Source of the DNA: Shimia sp. SK013
GTDB taxonomy: Bacteria > Pseudomonadota > Alphaproteobacteria > Rhodobacterales > Rhodobacteraceae
Direction: 5' to 3'
NCBI RefSeq assembly: GCF_001292625.1
Contig: NZ_LAJH01000009.1
Span: 186,001 to 250,000, forward strand
Length of the DNA: 64,000 nucleotides
Part shown: piece by piece, positions 52,231 to 61,505 of the stretch
Position numbering within the stretch: position 1 is the stretch's first letter
Layout of the letters: each line of letters starts with the position of its first letter
Notes under the pieces: generated by a model
What the model was told of the DNA's origin: nothing
Database searches by the model: none
The model's input: only the letters and a program-made list of their open reading frames with translations
Program-made: the position numbers and the translations under genes

Positions 52231-53451
52231 ATGCTGGATATTGATTTTGTACGGGCGCAGTTTCCGGCGTTTGCCGAGGAGACATTGCAAGGTCAGGCGT
52301 TTTTTGAGAATGCCGGTGGCAGCTATACCTGCGCGCCGGTGATTGACCGGCTGACGCGGTTTTACCGCGAACGCAAAGTGCAGCCTTATGCGCCCTACCG
52401 TGCCAGTGAACTCGGCGGTGCGGAGATGGACGAGGCGCGTCTGCGTCTGGCTGGGTTTTTAGGGGTCGAGAGCGACGAAATATCCTTTGGGCCTTCGTCC
52501 ACGCAAAACACGTATGTCTTGGCGCAGGCTTTCCGTCAGTGGATGGATCCGGGCGACGCGATCATCGTGACCAATCAGGACCACGAGGCCAATTCAGGGC
52601 CTTGGCGTCGGTTGGCCGAAGACGGCATTGAAGTACGCGAGTGGCAGATTGATCCGGACACCGGTCATTTGGATCCTGAAAAGCTTAACGATTTGCTGGA
52701 TGATCGCGTGCGTTTGGTGTGTTTTCCACATTGTTCCAACGTCGTGGGTGAGATCAATCCGGTGGCTAAAATCACCGCGTTGTGCCATGCGGCGGGCGCA
52801 TTTGTCTGCGTGGACGGAGTCAGTTATGCGCCGCACGGTTTGCCGGATGTCGGCGCGTTGGGCGCGGATATCTATCTGTTTTCAAGCTACAAAACATACG
52901 GGCCGCATCAGGGTATCATGGTGATGCGCGAAAGCCTTGCACGGCTGTTGCCAAACCAAGGGCATTATTTCAATGCTGACAGCCTTTATAAGCGGTTCAC
53001 ACCAGCCGGACCGGATCACGCGCAAGTGGCGGCATGCGCCGGCATGGTCGACTATTTCGAAGCATTGGCGGCGCATCACGGGGTGATTGGCGCGACGCCG
53101 ACTGCCACCGGTGTGGCGGTGCACGATCTAATGCGGGCGCGCGAAGTCAAATTGCTACAGCCACTGCTCGACTATGTGTCCGCACGCAATTCCGTTCGGC
53201 TGATCGGTCCAGCGGAGGCCGAGGACCGCGCACCAACGGTGGCGTTGGCGGCGAATGTCCCCGGGGCGGCTTTGGCAACACAACTAGCGGATCGCGGGAT
53301 CATGGCTGGCGGCGGTGATTTCTATGCGGTGCGCGCTTTGAATGCCTGTGGTGTGGACATGAACAAAGGCGTGCTGCGACTGAGTTTTGTGCATTACACC
53401 ACCGAGGCGGAAGTCGAGAAGCTCATGGAAAGTTTGGACGCGGTTCTGTGA
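52231..53451 (+). CDS. class V aminotransferase (cysteine desulfurase-like)
   Basis: A 406-residue PLP enzyme of the SufS/CsdA fold. The Schiff-base lysine is Lys221 in SSYKTYGPHQG, with GPSSTQNTYV binding phosphate, DHEANSGPW stacking over PLP and DGVSYAPHGLPD holding the Asp. The flexible loop that carries the catalytic Cys in true desulfurases is not evident, so another activity is possible. It is bounded by the HIT gene upstream and a strong terminator. Confidence 0.88.
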   Translation: MLDIDFVRAQFPAFAEETLQGQAFFENAGGSYTCAPVIDRLTRFYRERKVQPYAPYRASELGGAEMDEARLRLAGFLGVESDEISFGPSSTQNTYVLAQAFRQWMDPGDAIIVTNQDHEANSGPWRRLAEDGIEVREWQIDPDTGHLDPEKLNDLLDDRVRLVCFPHCSNVVGEINPVAKITALCHAAGAFVCVDGVSYAPHGLPDVGALGADIYLFSSYKTYGPHQGIMVMRESLARLLPNQGHYFNADSLYKRFTPAGPDHAQVAACAGMVDYFEALAAHHGVIGATPTATGVAVHDLMRAREVKLLQPLLDYVSARNSVRLIGPAEAEDRAPTVALAANVPGAALATQLADRGIMAGGGDFYAVRALNACGVDMNKGVLRLSFVHYTTEAEVEKLMESLDAVL

Positions 53452-53467
53452 TGCAACTCTGAGAAGG

Positions 53468-53492
53468 CCGCGAAAGCTTCGCGGTTCTTTTT
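53468..53492 (+). terminator. Rho-independent terminator of the aminotransferase gene
   Basis: Perfect hairpin CCGCGAA-AGC-TTCGCGG followed by TTCTTTTT, 17 bases after the stop. Confidence 0.85.
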
Positions 53493-53541
53493 ATGTGCTT
53501 TTTGTTTAATTTTAAAGTCTTGCGCGTCGCTATTCATCTAT

Positions 53542-53561
53542 GTCCCATGATTTTTTGGGAC
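53542..53561. promoter_or_regulatory. inverted repeat upstream of cfa
   Basis: GTCCCA-N8-TGGGAC, a perfect six-base-arm palindrome in the 192-base gap before cfa. It could be an operator or a leader hairpin. No RpoE-type promoter (TGATCC) is visible. Confidence 0.3.
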
Positions 53562-53684
53562 TGCAGCTCTGCTGACCAACAGCACTTGCCGCGTGTTTGA
53601 GCCGTAAATTGCAATAATTTCTTGCCCAGAAGGCTTTTGAGCGCCTAGCCTGTCTCCCACGACGCCAACCACAGGGAGATTTGG

Positions 53685-54893
53685 ATGGTCCTGACAACGA
53701 CAAAGGATGAGAGCGACCTGCCACGGTATTTTGCAGCGGTTTTTGATATCGCCAAAAACGCAAACAAGGGGTGCATTGATTTTGTTATGTCAGATGGACG
53801 TATTTTCCGGGCGGAGGGAGCACTACCCGGACCGGTGTGTGAAATGCATGTGCACAACGGCGACACATTTGCGCGGTTGATGCGCGAAGGTGAGCTTGGG
53901 TTTTGCGAAGCTTATCTTGATGGCTGGTGGAGCACACCCGATCTGCAGGCTTTCTGCGACTTTTTGCGGTCTGACAACGATGATGTCTATGATGGATTTC
54001 CGGGAATGGCATTTGTGCGCATCTATGAGCGGATGCGCCACTGGATGAACCGCAATTCCCGCGCACAAGCAAAGAAGAACATCTCGTATCACTATGATTT
54101 AGGGAATGAATTTTACGGATTGTGGTTGGACGAAACCATGACCTATTCCTCGGCAATCTTTGACAGTGGTCAAGAAAGTATGGAGGCCGCGCAGACGGCC
54201 AAATATGCCTCGATGGTGGATCAGATGGGGGTTCAACCTGGCGACCATGTTTTAGAGATCGGTTGTGGCTGGGGAGGGTTTGCGGAATATGCCGCCAAGG
54301 AACGTGGCTTGCGGGTGACCGGGCTGACGATTTCTGAGGAGCAATTGAAGTTTGCGCAGGAACGCATTGAAAAGGCGGGAATTTCGGATCTGGTTGAATT
54401 CAAATTGCAGGACTATCGTGACGAAACCGCAACATATGACGGGATCGCCAGTATCGAGATGTTCGAGGCTGTGGGCGAAAAGTTTTGGCCGGTTTATTTT
54501 GATACGGTTCGGGAGCGGTTGAAGCCCGGTGGGAACGCCACATTGCAAATCATCACAATTGCGAACAAACGCTTTGATTCTTATCGCAAAGATGTTGATT
54601 TTATTCAGAAATACATCTTTCCCGGGGGCATGTTGCCAAGCCCTGTGGCGTTGCGCCGTGAGGTGGAGCGAGCCGGGTTAGTGGTGGAGAGATCCATTGA
54701 GTTTGGAGAGAGCTACAGCCAGACTTTGCGGCGTTGGTTTGAGACGTTTAACGCCAGATGGGACCAAATTCAGCCACTGGGATTTGACATTCGGTTCCGT
54801 CGGATGTGGAATTTTTATCTGACCTCTTGTGCTGCGGCGTTTCACAGTGGAAGCTGCGACGTGACTCAAATTACGATATCAAGACCCAACTGA
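53685..54893 (+). CDS. cfa: cyclopropane-fatty-acyl-phospholipid synthase family protein
   Basis: A 402-residue SAM-dependent enzyme of the CFA synthase family: an N-terminal lipid-binding region, the conserved MTYSSAIFDSG, SAM motif VLEIGCGWGGFAEYAA and EMFEAVGEKFW, and FQYIFPGGMLPS-like segment KYIFPGGMLPS. It adds a methylene to unsaturated acyl chains of membrane phospholipids. The stop overlaps the trgA start (TGATG), so cfa leads the cfa-trgA-trgB-cysK run. Confidence 0.94.
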   Translation: MVLTTTKDESDLPRYFAAVFDIAKNANKGCIDFVMSDGRIFRAEGALPGPVCEMHVHNGDTFARLMREGELGFCEAYLDGWWSTPDLQAFCDFLRSDNDDVYDGFPGMAFVRIYERMRHWMNRNSRAQAKKNISYHYDLGNEFYGLWLDETMTYSSAIFDSGQESMEAAQTAKYASMVDQMGVQPGDHVLEIGCGWGGFAEYAAKERGLRVTGLTISEEQLKFAQERIEKAGISDLVEFKLQDYRDETATYDGIASIEMFEAVGEKFWPVYFDTVRERLKPGGNATLQIITIANKRFDSYRKDVDFIQKYIFPGGMLPSPVALRREVERAGLVVERSIEFGESYSQTLRRWFETFNARWDQIQPLGFDIRFRRMWNFYLTSCAAAFHSGSCDVTQITISRPN

Positions 54894-55327
54894 TGCCCAC
54901 CGCAAACAAACTGGTTGCCGCAATTTGTCTCGCCATTATTGGCGCGCTTGGGGCTGAACTTGTGAAACCGCAGCTGCCCGAAGGGTTTAATCCCGGCGCC
55001 ATGACTCTGGTCGCGGCCGCCGTCGGCCTGTGCGTTGGATGGGTGATCATGGGACCCAAGGCACGCAGTACGGGGCCGATCAACAACGGAGTCACCGGTG
55101 TTGTCGTATTGGTGTTTGTGGAACTTCTGGTGTTTGGCGGCTATGAGATGCTGCAACGTGCAATGAAACGGCATTACACCGAACCTATTGAAGCCATTGA
55201 GCAAGTTGTTGCTATTTCACTTGAGTATGCGTCGTATCTGGCCCATCCGGTGATCCTTGTTATGTTTGCGATCGGGGCCGTGGTGTCCGGGGTTTCGACC
55301 GATTATGCGCGGCGGCGCTGGGGGTAA
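54893..55327 (+). CDS. trgA: tellurite resistance membrane protein TrgA
   Basis: A 144-residue protein with four membrane helices (about 6-24, 38-54, 68-87 and 115-135), starting MPTANKLVAAICLA and containing AAVGLCVGWVIMGPKA, typical of TrgA. In Rhodobacter sphaeroides trgA, trgB and cysK together raise tellurite resistance; the same three genes follow one another here. Its start overlaps the cfa stop. Confidence 0.88.
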   Translation: MPTANKLVAAICLAIIGALGAELVKPQLPEGFNPGAMTLVAAAVGLCVGWVIMGPKARSTGPINNGVTGVVVLVFVELLVFGGYEMLQRAMKRHYTEPIEAIEQVVAISLEYASYLAHPVILVMFAIGAVVSGVSTDYARRRWG

Positions 55328-55330
55328 TTC

Positions 55331-56455
55331 ATGTCCAATCTGTTTGTCTACGGCACGCTTCGGCATGTGCCTCTTTTGGCTGTTGTGCTGGGACGGGAAG
55401 CGGACGCGATTGACATGTCACAGGCGCGTCTTTCGGGGCATTTGGTACATGGCGTGCGCGGAGAGGATTTTCCGTTTCTGGCAAAAGGTGACGGCAATGC
55501 TGACGGGCTTTTGCTGCGTGGTTTGTCGGAAACCGACGTGGCTAGGCTCGATTTTTACGAAGGCGGCTATGACTATGCGCTGATCCCATTGCAGGTCACC
55601 TCTGATCAGGGGATCGAGGACGCGCAGGTCTACGTCAGCGAGGCGGCGGCGTGGGTTCCGGAAGGCCTGTGGTCGCTCGCGGACTGGGCGGCCGCTTACG
55701 GGGTGTTCACGGTGCATAAGGCGCTGGAAGAAATGAGTTATTTCGGCAGCCGTAGCCGCGCTGAAGTGGACCAGCTGTTGCCGACCATCAAGTCGCGGGC
55801 GAGCGCAAAGGTGATCGCAGGCACGCAGGAGATTTTGCACAATCCGAGCCAGCTGAGTTTGAGCGATGTGACGGTGAGCAAGCTTGAGCGGCCATATGCG
55901 AACTTTTTCTCCATGGAGGAATATGAGCTGAGTTTTCGGCGGTATGACGGCACCATGTCTGAAACCGTGAAACGCGCGGTTTTCATGGGGACGGATGCCG
56001 CGCTGGTGCTGCCTTATGATCCTGTGCGGGATCGGGTGATGCTGGTGGAGCAATTCCGACTGGGCCCAACCGCGCGTGGCGACGACAAACCCTGGCAGTT
56101 GGAGCCAATTGCGGGGCGTGTGGATGGCGGGGAAACACCTGTGCAGACGGCGCACCGTGAGGCACAAGAAGAAGCAGGTCTTACTTTGCAACGTCTGGAA
56201 AGCATAGGGAAATGCTATGCTTCTCCGGGCGGATGCACCGAGTATTTCCACATCTACCTTGGCGTTGCGGATTTGCCGGATGAAGTTGTTGGTGTGTCCG
56301 GTCTTGAAGTGGAGGCCGAGGACATTCGGTCCTATCTTTACTCCTTTGAGGAGGTGATGGGTCTGGTGGACCGTCAGGCGTTGGACAATGCGCCGCTGAT
56401 TTTGGCTTTGCTTTGGCTTTCACGTCACCGAGAGCGTGTGCGCGCTGCCGCTTGA
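55331..56455 (+). CDS. trgB: TrgB: gamma-glutamylcyclotransferase-like/NUDIX fusion protein
   Basis: A 374-residue two-domain protein. Residues 1-110 form a gamma-glutamylcyclotransferase/AIG2-like domain (LFVYGTLRHVPLL and LDFYEGGYDYAL). Residues about 175-365 are an ADP-ribose pyrophosphatase-type NUDIX domain with Nudix box GRVDGGETPVQTAHREAQEE then AGL, and EQFRLG plus LEPIAG upstream. The second half is the TrgB tellurite-resistance protein. The pairing suggests linked nucleotide-sugar and glutathione-derived chemistry, but the substrate is unknown. It starts three bases after trgA. Confidence 0.9.
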   Translation: MSNLFVYGTLRHVPLLAVVLGREADAIDMSQARLSGHLVHGVRGEDFPFLAKGDGNADGLLLRGLSETDVARLDFYEGGYDYALIPLQVTSDQGIEDAQVYVSEAAAWVPEGLWSLADWAAAYGVFTVHKALEEMSYFGSRSRAEVDQLLPTIKSRASAKVIAGTQEILHNPSQLSLSDVTVSKLERPYANFFSMEEYELSFRRYDGTMSETVKRAVFMGTDAALVLPYDPVRDRVMLVEQFRLGPTARGDDKPWQLEPIAGRVDGGETPVQTAHREAQEEAGLTLQRLESIGKCYASPGGCTEYFHIYLGVADLPDEVVGVSGLEVEAEDIRSYLYSFEEVMGLVDRQALDNAPLILALLWLSRHRERVRAAA

Positions 56456-56512
56456 GTTTGCCGGTGCGCTTGCCTACACAGAAAAGCGAACACAAGAAAA
56501 GGACGACCCGAG

Positions 56513-57550
56513 ATGCACATTGCGCGTGATCTGGCCCAAGCGATTGGCAATACCCCTCTGATCCGGCTCAATAAGGTGAGTGAAGCGACGGGTTGTGACA
56601 TTTTCGGCAAAGCCGAGTTCATGAACCCGGGCCAGTCGGTCAAGGATCGTGCGGCGCTTTACATCATCAAGGACGCGATTGCGCGGGGGGATCTGAAACC
56701 CGGTGGCACCATCGTCGAAGGCACTGCGGGTAACACCGGCATTGGTCTGGCGCTGGTTGGCGCGTCGATGGGGTTCAAGACCGTAATTGTGATTCCTGAA
56801 ACGCAAAGCCAGGAAAAGAAAGACATGCTGCGTCTTGCAGGGGCTGAGCTGGTTCAGGTTCCGGCTGCGCCTTATCGCAACCCCAACAACTATGTGCGCT
56901 ATTCGGGCCGCCTCGCGGCGGAACTGGCCAAGACCGAACCCAATGGGGCGATCTGGGCCAACCAGTTTGATAATGTGGCCAACCGGCAGGCGCATGTGGA
57001 AACCACCGGCCCCGAGATCTGGGAACAGACCGGTGGCAAGGTGGACGGTTTCACCTGTGCGGTGGGTTCCGGCGGCACGTTGGCCGGTGTGGCCGAGGCC
57101 TTGCAGCCTAAGGGCGTAAAGATCGGTCTCGCGGATCCGATGGGCGCGGCGCTTTATAACTTTTACGAAAACGGTGAGCTGAAATCCGAAGGCGGATCGA
57201 TCACCGAAGGCATTGGTCAGGGCCGCATCACTGCCAATTTGGAAGGGTTCACGCCTGACATGAATTTCCAGATTTCGGACGAGGAAGCACTGCCTTATGT
57301 GTTTGATCTTCTTGAAGAAGAAGGTTTGTGCCTTGGCGGATCATCCGGCATCAATGTGGCGGGTGCGGTGCGCATGGCCAAGCAAATGGGGCCGGGCAAC
57401 ACCATCGTGACGATCCTGTGCGATTACGGTACCCGATATCAGTCCAAACTGTTCAATCCGACCTTCTTGCGGGAAAAGGGATTGCCAACGCCGGAATGGC
57501 TGGGCGAGAATGGACCGTCTAGTATTCCGGGCGTCTTTGAGGACGTCTGA
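56513..57550 (+). CDS. cysK: cysteine synthase A
   Basis: CysK makes cysteine from O-acetylserine and sulfide with PLP. The 345-residue protein has the PLP lysine Lys44 in NPGQSVKDRAAL, the substrate loop GTAGNTGIG and the phosphate-binding VGSGGTLAG. It is slightly longer than E. coli CysK because of a C-terminal extension typical of this order. Third gene of the trgA-trgB-cysK group; cysteine supply supports reduction of tellurite by thiols. Confidence 0.96.
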   Translation: MHIARDLAQAIGNTPLIRLNKVSEATGCDIFGKAEFMNPGQSVKDRAALYIIKDAIARGDLKPGGTIVEGTAGNTGIGLALVGASMGFKTVIVIPETQSQEKKDMLRLAGAELVQVPAAPYRNPNNYVRYSGRLAAELAKTEPNGAIWANQFDNVANRQAHVETTGPEIWEQTGGKVDGFTCAVGSGGTLAGVAEALQPKGVKIGLADPMGAALYNFYENGELKSEGGSITEGIGQGRITANLEGFTPDMNFQISDEEALPYVFDLLEEEGLCLGGSSGINVAGAVRMAKQMGPGNTIVTILCDYGTRYQSKLFNPTFLREKGLPTPEWLGENGPSSIPGVFEDV

Positions 57551-57565
57551 TACGCGAGGGGCTTT

Positions 57566-60007
57566 ATGACAGCCATGATGCGTCTGGCCGCAGCGGTTGC
57601 GGTGATATTCACACTGTCGGTGACGGCTGCTTTTGCGCAGGGTACGCCACCTGACTATGAAGAGTGGCAGCGTGTGGTTAGCCGCGCGCAAGAGGCGATC
57701 GACAACAACCGTGCCTCCGAAGCCGCGATGGATTCACTGCGCTCGCAGCTTCACGACTGGCGGGATTCATTCGGTGCGGAAAGTGGCAAGCGACGGGTTT
57801 CTGTCGATACGATAAATGCTCAGCTGACCAGTTTGGGACCGGTGCCGGAAGGCGGCGAGCCCGACGATGTTGCGCAGGAACGTGATCTATTGCAAAAGCG
57901 GCTCGCGATGGAACGCGCGCCGTCGATCCGGGCGGATCTGGCGCAAGCGGAAGCCCGCGAGCTGATCCGATCAATTGATGTGCTGATGCGTGATCGACAA
58001 ACGGATTTGTTGCTTTCACCGGGGCCCTGGCCGCTTAACCCAGCGATCTGGGGCGATGCTTTGGCTGATGTGATGCGCTCTTTCGAGCTTATCGGTCTGG
58101 AGCTTTCTACAAGTTGGGTGCACGAAACCGGCACCAAAGAGCTTAGGAAGTCATTGCCGTTGGCACTTGTCTACTTGGCCATTGGCGGCTTGCTGCTCTT
58201 CAGGGGCAGCGGATGGGTGCGCGACACGCTACAGCGTATGCTGGCGGCGCGCGATGTGATCTCCGCCAGACGCTGGGTTTTGATGTTTATGGTGTCGTTT
58301 GGGCAGGTGGTTCTGCCGATGCTGGGCGTGTTTGCCCTGACCAAAGCGTTTTATGCGACGGATTTGCCCGGTTTAAGAGGCGATATTGTCCTGTCAATCA
58401 TGCCGCTTCTGACGTTTCAGATCCTTGTGGCCAAATGGTTGGGTGAGCGGATTTTCTCACGCCATGAAGACCCGCTTTTGATGGTGATGCTTAGCTCAGA
58501 AGAAAAGTTGCAGGGGCGCAGGGATTTGCATGCTCTCGGGATCTTCCTTGCGGCCAACACGCTGTTTGCTGAGCTGGCGCGATATGACAATTGGCAGGTT
58601 AACACACAGTCGGTTGTGTTCTTTCTTTGGGCTGTTTTGGGGGCAGGTTGCCTTGTGATCCTTAGCCGGCTGATTTCACGTCATGGCCAACTTATGGTGT
58701 CAAAGGACGAGACGCAGAACACAACAATTGGGCTAATCGTTGTGTTTTTGGCGCGGTTCATGCTGGCGGCGGCGGCGATCAGCGTTGTGATTGGAGTGTT
58801 TGGGTTAACGCGGGCAGGCGGGTTCTTGGTATTTGCCACCAGCAAGACCGTTTTGTTGATCGCATTTTTGCTTGTTGTTCAACGATTGATCCAAAAGAGT
58901 TTTGCAGCCCTTGGAGGGAGCGACGACGATAAGTCCTCGCTTGCGGCGGTCTTGGTAGGTGTGACGCTTGTGGTGGCGGCTTTGCCGGTTCTGGCGTTGT
59001 TTTGGGGCGTTCGGGTTGTCGATCTTCAGGAGATGGGCAGCAAACTGGCGGACGGGCTGAGCATTGGCGACATGACGTTGTCACCGCGCACCGTATTTGT
59101 GTTCTTGTTGGTCTATTTTGTCGGTCATGGCCTGACCCGATTGGCGCAAAGCATGATGCGCGACAGCATCCTGCCCAAAACCAAGCTGGATCCCGGTGGT
59201 CAGAATGCCGTTGTTGTGGGCGCGGGATATGTCGGGATTTTTCTGGCTGCGTTGGTTGCGATGAATGTCGCCGGTCTGGAACTTGGCAATGTTGCGCTGT
59301 TTGCCGGGGCTTTGTCGGTTGGCATCGGATTTGGTTTGCAGACCATTGTGTCAAATTTTGTCAGCGGCATCATTCTGTTGATCGAGAGGCCAATCACCGA
59401 GGGCGACTGGATCGAGGTTGGCGGGCAGATGGGGTATGTACGCGACATATCGGTACGCGCGACGCGGATAGAGACCTTTGACCGCACAGACGTTGTGGTC
59501 CCCAACTCGGACTTCATTTCGGGCACTGTCACGAATTACACCCGCGGAAACACGGTGGGGCGCGTCATAGTGCCGGTTGGGGTGGCCTATGGCTCCGACA
59601 CCAAACACGTGGAGCAGGTGCTGCGAGAGATTGCGGAAGCGCACCCGATGGTGCTGGCCAATCCTCCGCCGGGGATTGTGTTTCAGGGATTTGGCGCGGA
59701 TTCCCTTGATTTTGAGATTCGGGCCATCTTGCGCGATGTGAACTGGGTTTTGTCGGTCAAATCAGACATGAACCATGAAATCGCCCGCCGGTTCGGTGAG
59801 GAGGGCTTTGAGATCCCGTTTGCGCAACGAGACCTGTGGCTGCGCAATCCAGAAGTGTTGCCCGGTGCCGAGAATTTTGCGGGATCCTCGCGGCATAACT
59901 TTACCAAAGAGACGGTGATGCCCAAAAAGAAAGACGCGTCTTCTGGCGAGAGCGCCCACAATCTGGACCAAAGTGATTTTGAAGGAGAGACCGGTGACGA
60001 CCACTGA
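57566..60007 (+). CDS. large MscS-family mechanosensitive channel with DUF3772 domain
   Basis: An 813-residue inner-membrane protein: signal peptide ending near AFAQ (25), a periplasmic helical region with DUF3772 (about 30-190), about ten to eleven membrane helices, and the MscS core near 570-770 with the pore helix AGALSVGIGFGLQTIVSNFVSG and cytoplasmic domain (ERPITEGDWIEVGG, VPNSDFISGTVTNY). It resembles MscK/YbdG-like large MscS proteins and protects against osmotic downshock. The C-terminal tail is charged. It overlaps the alaX gene by 14 bases. Confidence 0.92.
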   Translation: MTAMMRLAAAVAVIFTLSVTAAFAQGTPPDYEEWQRVVSRAQEAIDNNRASEAAMDSLRSQLHDWRDSFGAESGKRRVSVDTINAQLTSLGPVPEGGEPDDVAQERDLLQKRLAMERAPSIRADLAQAEARELIRSIDVLMRDRQTDLLLSPGPWPLNPAIWGDALADVMRSFELIGLELSTSWVHETGTKELRKSLPLALVYLAIGGLLLFRGSGWVRDTLQRMLAARDVISARRWVLMFMVSFGQVVLPMLGVFALTKAFYATDLPGLRGDIVLSIMPLLTFQILVAKWLGERIFSRHEDPLLMVMLSSEEKLQGRRDLHALGIFLAANTLFAELARYDNWQVNTQSVVFFLWAVLGAGCLVILSRLISRHGQLMVSKDETQNTTIGLIVVFLARFMLAAAAISVVIGVFGLTRAGGFLVFATSKTVLLIAFLLVVQRLIQKSFAALGGSDDDKSSLAAVLVGVTLVVAALPVLALFWGVRVVDLQEMGSKLADGLSIGDMTLSPRTVFVFLLVYFVGHGLTRLAQSMMRDSILPKTKLDPGGQNAVVVGAGYVGIFLAALVAMNVAGLELGNVALFAGALSVGIGFGLQTIVSNFVSGIILLIERPITEGDWIEVGGQMGYVRDISVRATRIETFDRTDVVVPNSDFISGTVTNYTRGNTVGRVIVPVGVAYGSDTKHVEQVLREIAEAHPMVLANPPPGIVFQGFGADSLDFEIRAILRDVNWVLSVKSDMNHEIARRFGEEGFEIPFAQRDLWLRNPEVLPGAENFAGSSRHNFTKETVMPKKKDASSGESAHNLDQSDFEGETGDDH

Positions 60008-60731
60008 GCTGTTGTTTCGCGAAGACGCCTATTTGAAGGAAACCGACGGTGCAGTGGTTGCCCACACGCCGGAGGGTGGCATCGTGTTGGATCAGACGAT
60101 GTTTTACGCCACCGGAGGCGGTCAGCCCGGTGACAGCGGCATTCTGGCGTGGGGCCATCAATCGCTTGAAATTGCAACGACCATGAAAACCCCGGACGGG
60201 GACATCGTGTTGGTGCCGGCTGAACCTGCGGCTTTGCCGCCAGTTGGGACATTGGTGGTGCAGCGGCTGGATTGGGGGCGGCGGTACGGCCATATGCGCG
60301 TGCACACGGCGCTACACTTGTTGTCTGTGGTCATACCATTGCCTGTGACCGGCGGGTCTATCAATGTCGAGAAGGGTCGGCTGGATTTTGACATGCCCGA
60401 GGCGCCAGAGGACAAAGAAGGTTTGGCGGCTCAGTTGAACGCGCTGATTTCTCGGGAGTTGGGTGTCGGTGAGCAGTGGATTTCAGACGCTGAGCTGGAG
60501 GCGAATCCCGGTTTGGTAAAAACCATGTCAGTGCAGCCGCCCAAAGGGGCCGGGCAGGTGCGTCTTGTGCGGATCGGCGAGGGCAACGATCAAGTGGACC
60601 TGCAACCTTGTGGCGGAACGCATGTGGCCAACACCGCTGAAATCGGCCGCGTAAGGATCGGAAAAATCGAGAAAAAGGGCCGGCAGAACCGACGCGTCTA
60701 CCTCCATTTGGACGATGGGCCGGCTGGCTAG
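59994..60731 (+). CDS. alaX: alanyl-tRNA editing protein AlaX
   Basis: A 245-residue stand-alone trans-editing protein that hydrolyses Ser- or Gly-tRNA(Ala). Zinc-site residues are His104 and His108 (HTALHLL), Cys206 and His210 (CGGTHV), and the GGGQPGD segment of the N-terminal domain is present (41-47). The start is assigned to GTG at 59994, with GGAG six bases upstream inside the mscS gene; an ATG at 59973 lacks a site. Confidence 0.92.
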   Translation: MTTTELLFREDAYLKETDGAVVAHTPEGGIVLDQTMFYATGGGQPGDSGILAWGHQSLEIATTMKTPDGDIVLVPAEPAALPPVGTLVVQRLDWGRRYGHMRVHTALHLLSVVIPLPVTGGSINVEKGRLDFDMPEAPEDKEGLAAQLNALISRELGVGEQWISDAELEANPGLVKTMSVQPPKGAGQVRLVRIGEGNDQVDLQPCGGTHVANTAEIGRVRIGKIEKKGRQNRRVYLHLDDGPAG

Positions 60732-60801
60732 AAAATTCACGGGATTCTTCTGATTTTGCCTCTTGCAGCCGCCTATCGTTTGGCGTTAGAACCCGCGGAA
60801 C

Positions 60802-60891
60802 GGACAGGTGGCCGAGTGGTCGAAGGCGCACGCCTGGAAAGTGTGTAGGCGGGAGACCGTCTCCAGGGTTCGAATCCCTGTCTGTCCGCCA
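60802..60891 (+). tRNA. tRNA-Ser (GGA)
   Basis: A 90-base class II tRNA with encoded CCA: acceptor GGACAGG/TCTGTCC, anticodon loop CTGGAAA giving anticodon GGA, a long variable arm (GGCGGGAGACCGTC) and T loop TTCGAATC. Confidence 0.95.
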
Positions 60892-61005
60892 TAAACCCCT
60901 GAAAATAGAGACCACAGCTGTTTGTCGCTGCAGACCTAGGTTTACCTCAGGGCGAGACCTAGAGATTTCCAACGTCCGCTTTGCGGACTTCGCTGCCGTT
61001 TGGAC

Positions 61006-61209
61006 TTAGAGAGTTGTCGTTCCAAGGTGCTTCCGAAATTCGTAAGTGATGGTCTCTAGATTGCCCATCAGATCACCTAAGGATCGCAAAGCCGTTTTGC
61101 GCAGCGTTTCGTCAGGAATACTCCTAAGAGTATGATCTAAATTGTTAATATGGTCCGAAAACGCTTCTACTTTTGTCTCTACCTCTTGATAGAGTTCGTG
61201 TTCATTCAT
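61006..61209 (-). CDS. hypothetical 67-residue helical protein
   Basis: A short frame encoding a charged, almost wholly alpha-helical protein (NEHELYQEVETKVEAF, then SLGDLMGNLETITYEF) with CAAGGTAG upstream of the ATG. It is AT-rich relative to its surroundings. No family is recognised. Helical periodicity and the ribosome binding site are the only support. Confidence 0.5.
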   Translation of the reverse strand: MNEHELYQEVETKVEAFSDHINNLDHTLRSIPDETLRKTALRSLGDLMGNLETITYEFRKHLGTTTL

Positions 61210-61453
61210 TTTGAGCTACCTTGAATTTCTGACGGGAGACTAAGTCTTCCCAGATCAATACTATGCCGCGCTAAGTTGCAATTGCCCGTAGGTCTGGGCT
61301 CAATCCAGACTTTCGCTGCACTCATACGCCTCGCTCTGCTTAGCAAAATACCGGTGCACGGGCAGGTGCCGTGATCCGTACGTTTCCTACCACGAAGCGG
61401 TTTCCGGCCCAGAGAATTCGGTCACCGATCTGCGGCTCCGCTTGCATTTCGTG
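61210..61453. other. gene-free stretch between small protein gene and nqrF terminator
   Basis: About 245 bases without a convincing coding frame, RNA structure or repeat. It probably holds the promoter of the leftward 67-residue protein gene. Confidence 0.4.
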
Positions 61454-61483
61454 AAAAAGCCCCGCCTATTGACGGGGCTTTTT
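61454..61483 (-). terminator. terminator at the end of the nqr operon (bidirectional)
   Basis: Symmetric hairpin AAAAAGCCCCG-N8-CGGGGCTTTTT. It lies 22 bases past the nqrF stop on the minus strand and can terminate transcription from either side. Confidence 0.85.
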
Positions 61484-61505
61484 GTTTTGGTGGTGGTATT
61501 TCAGA

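Noticed and set aside
52231..53451. Calling the class V aminotransferase SufS to match sufE at 37.9 kb
   Set aside because: The two genes are about 14 kb apart and the desulfurase active-site Cys loop is not evident, so only a generic call is supported.
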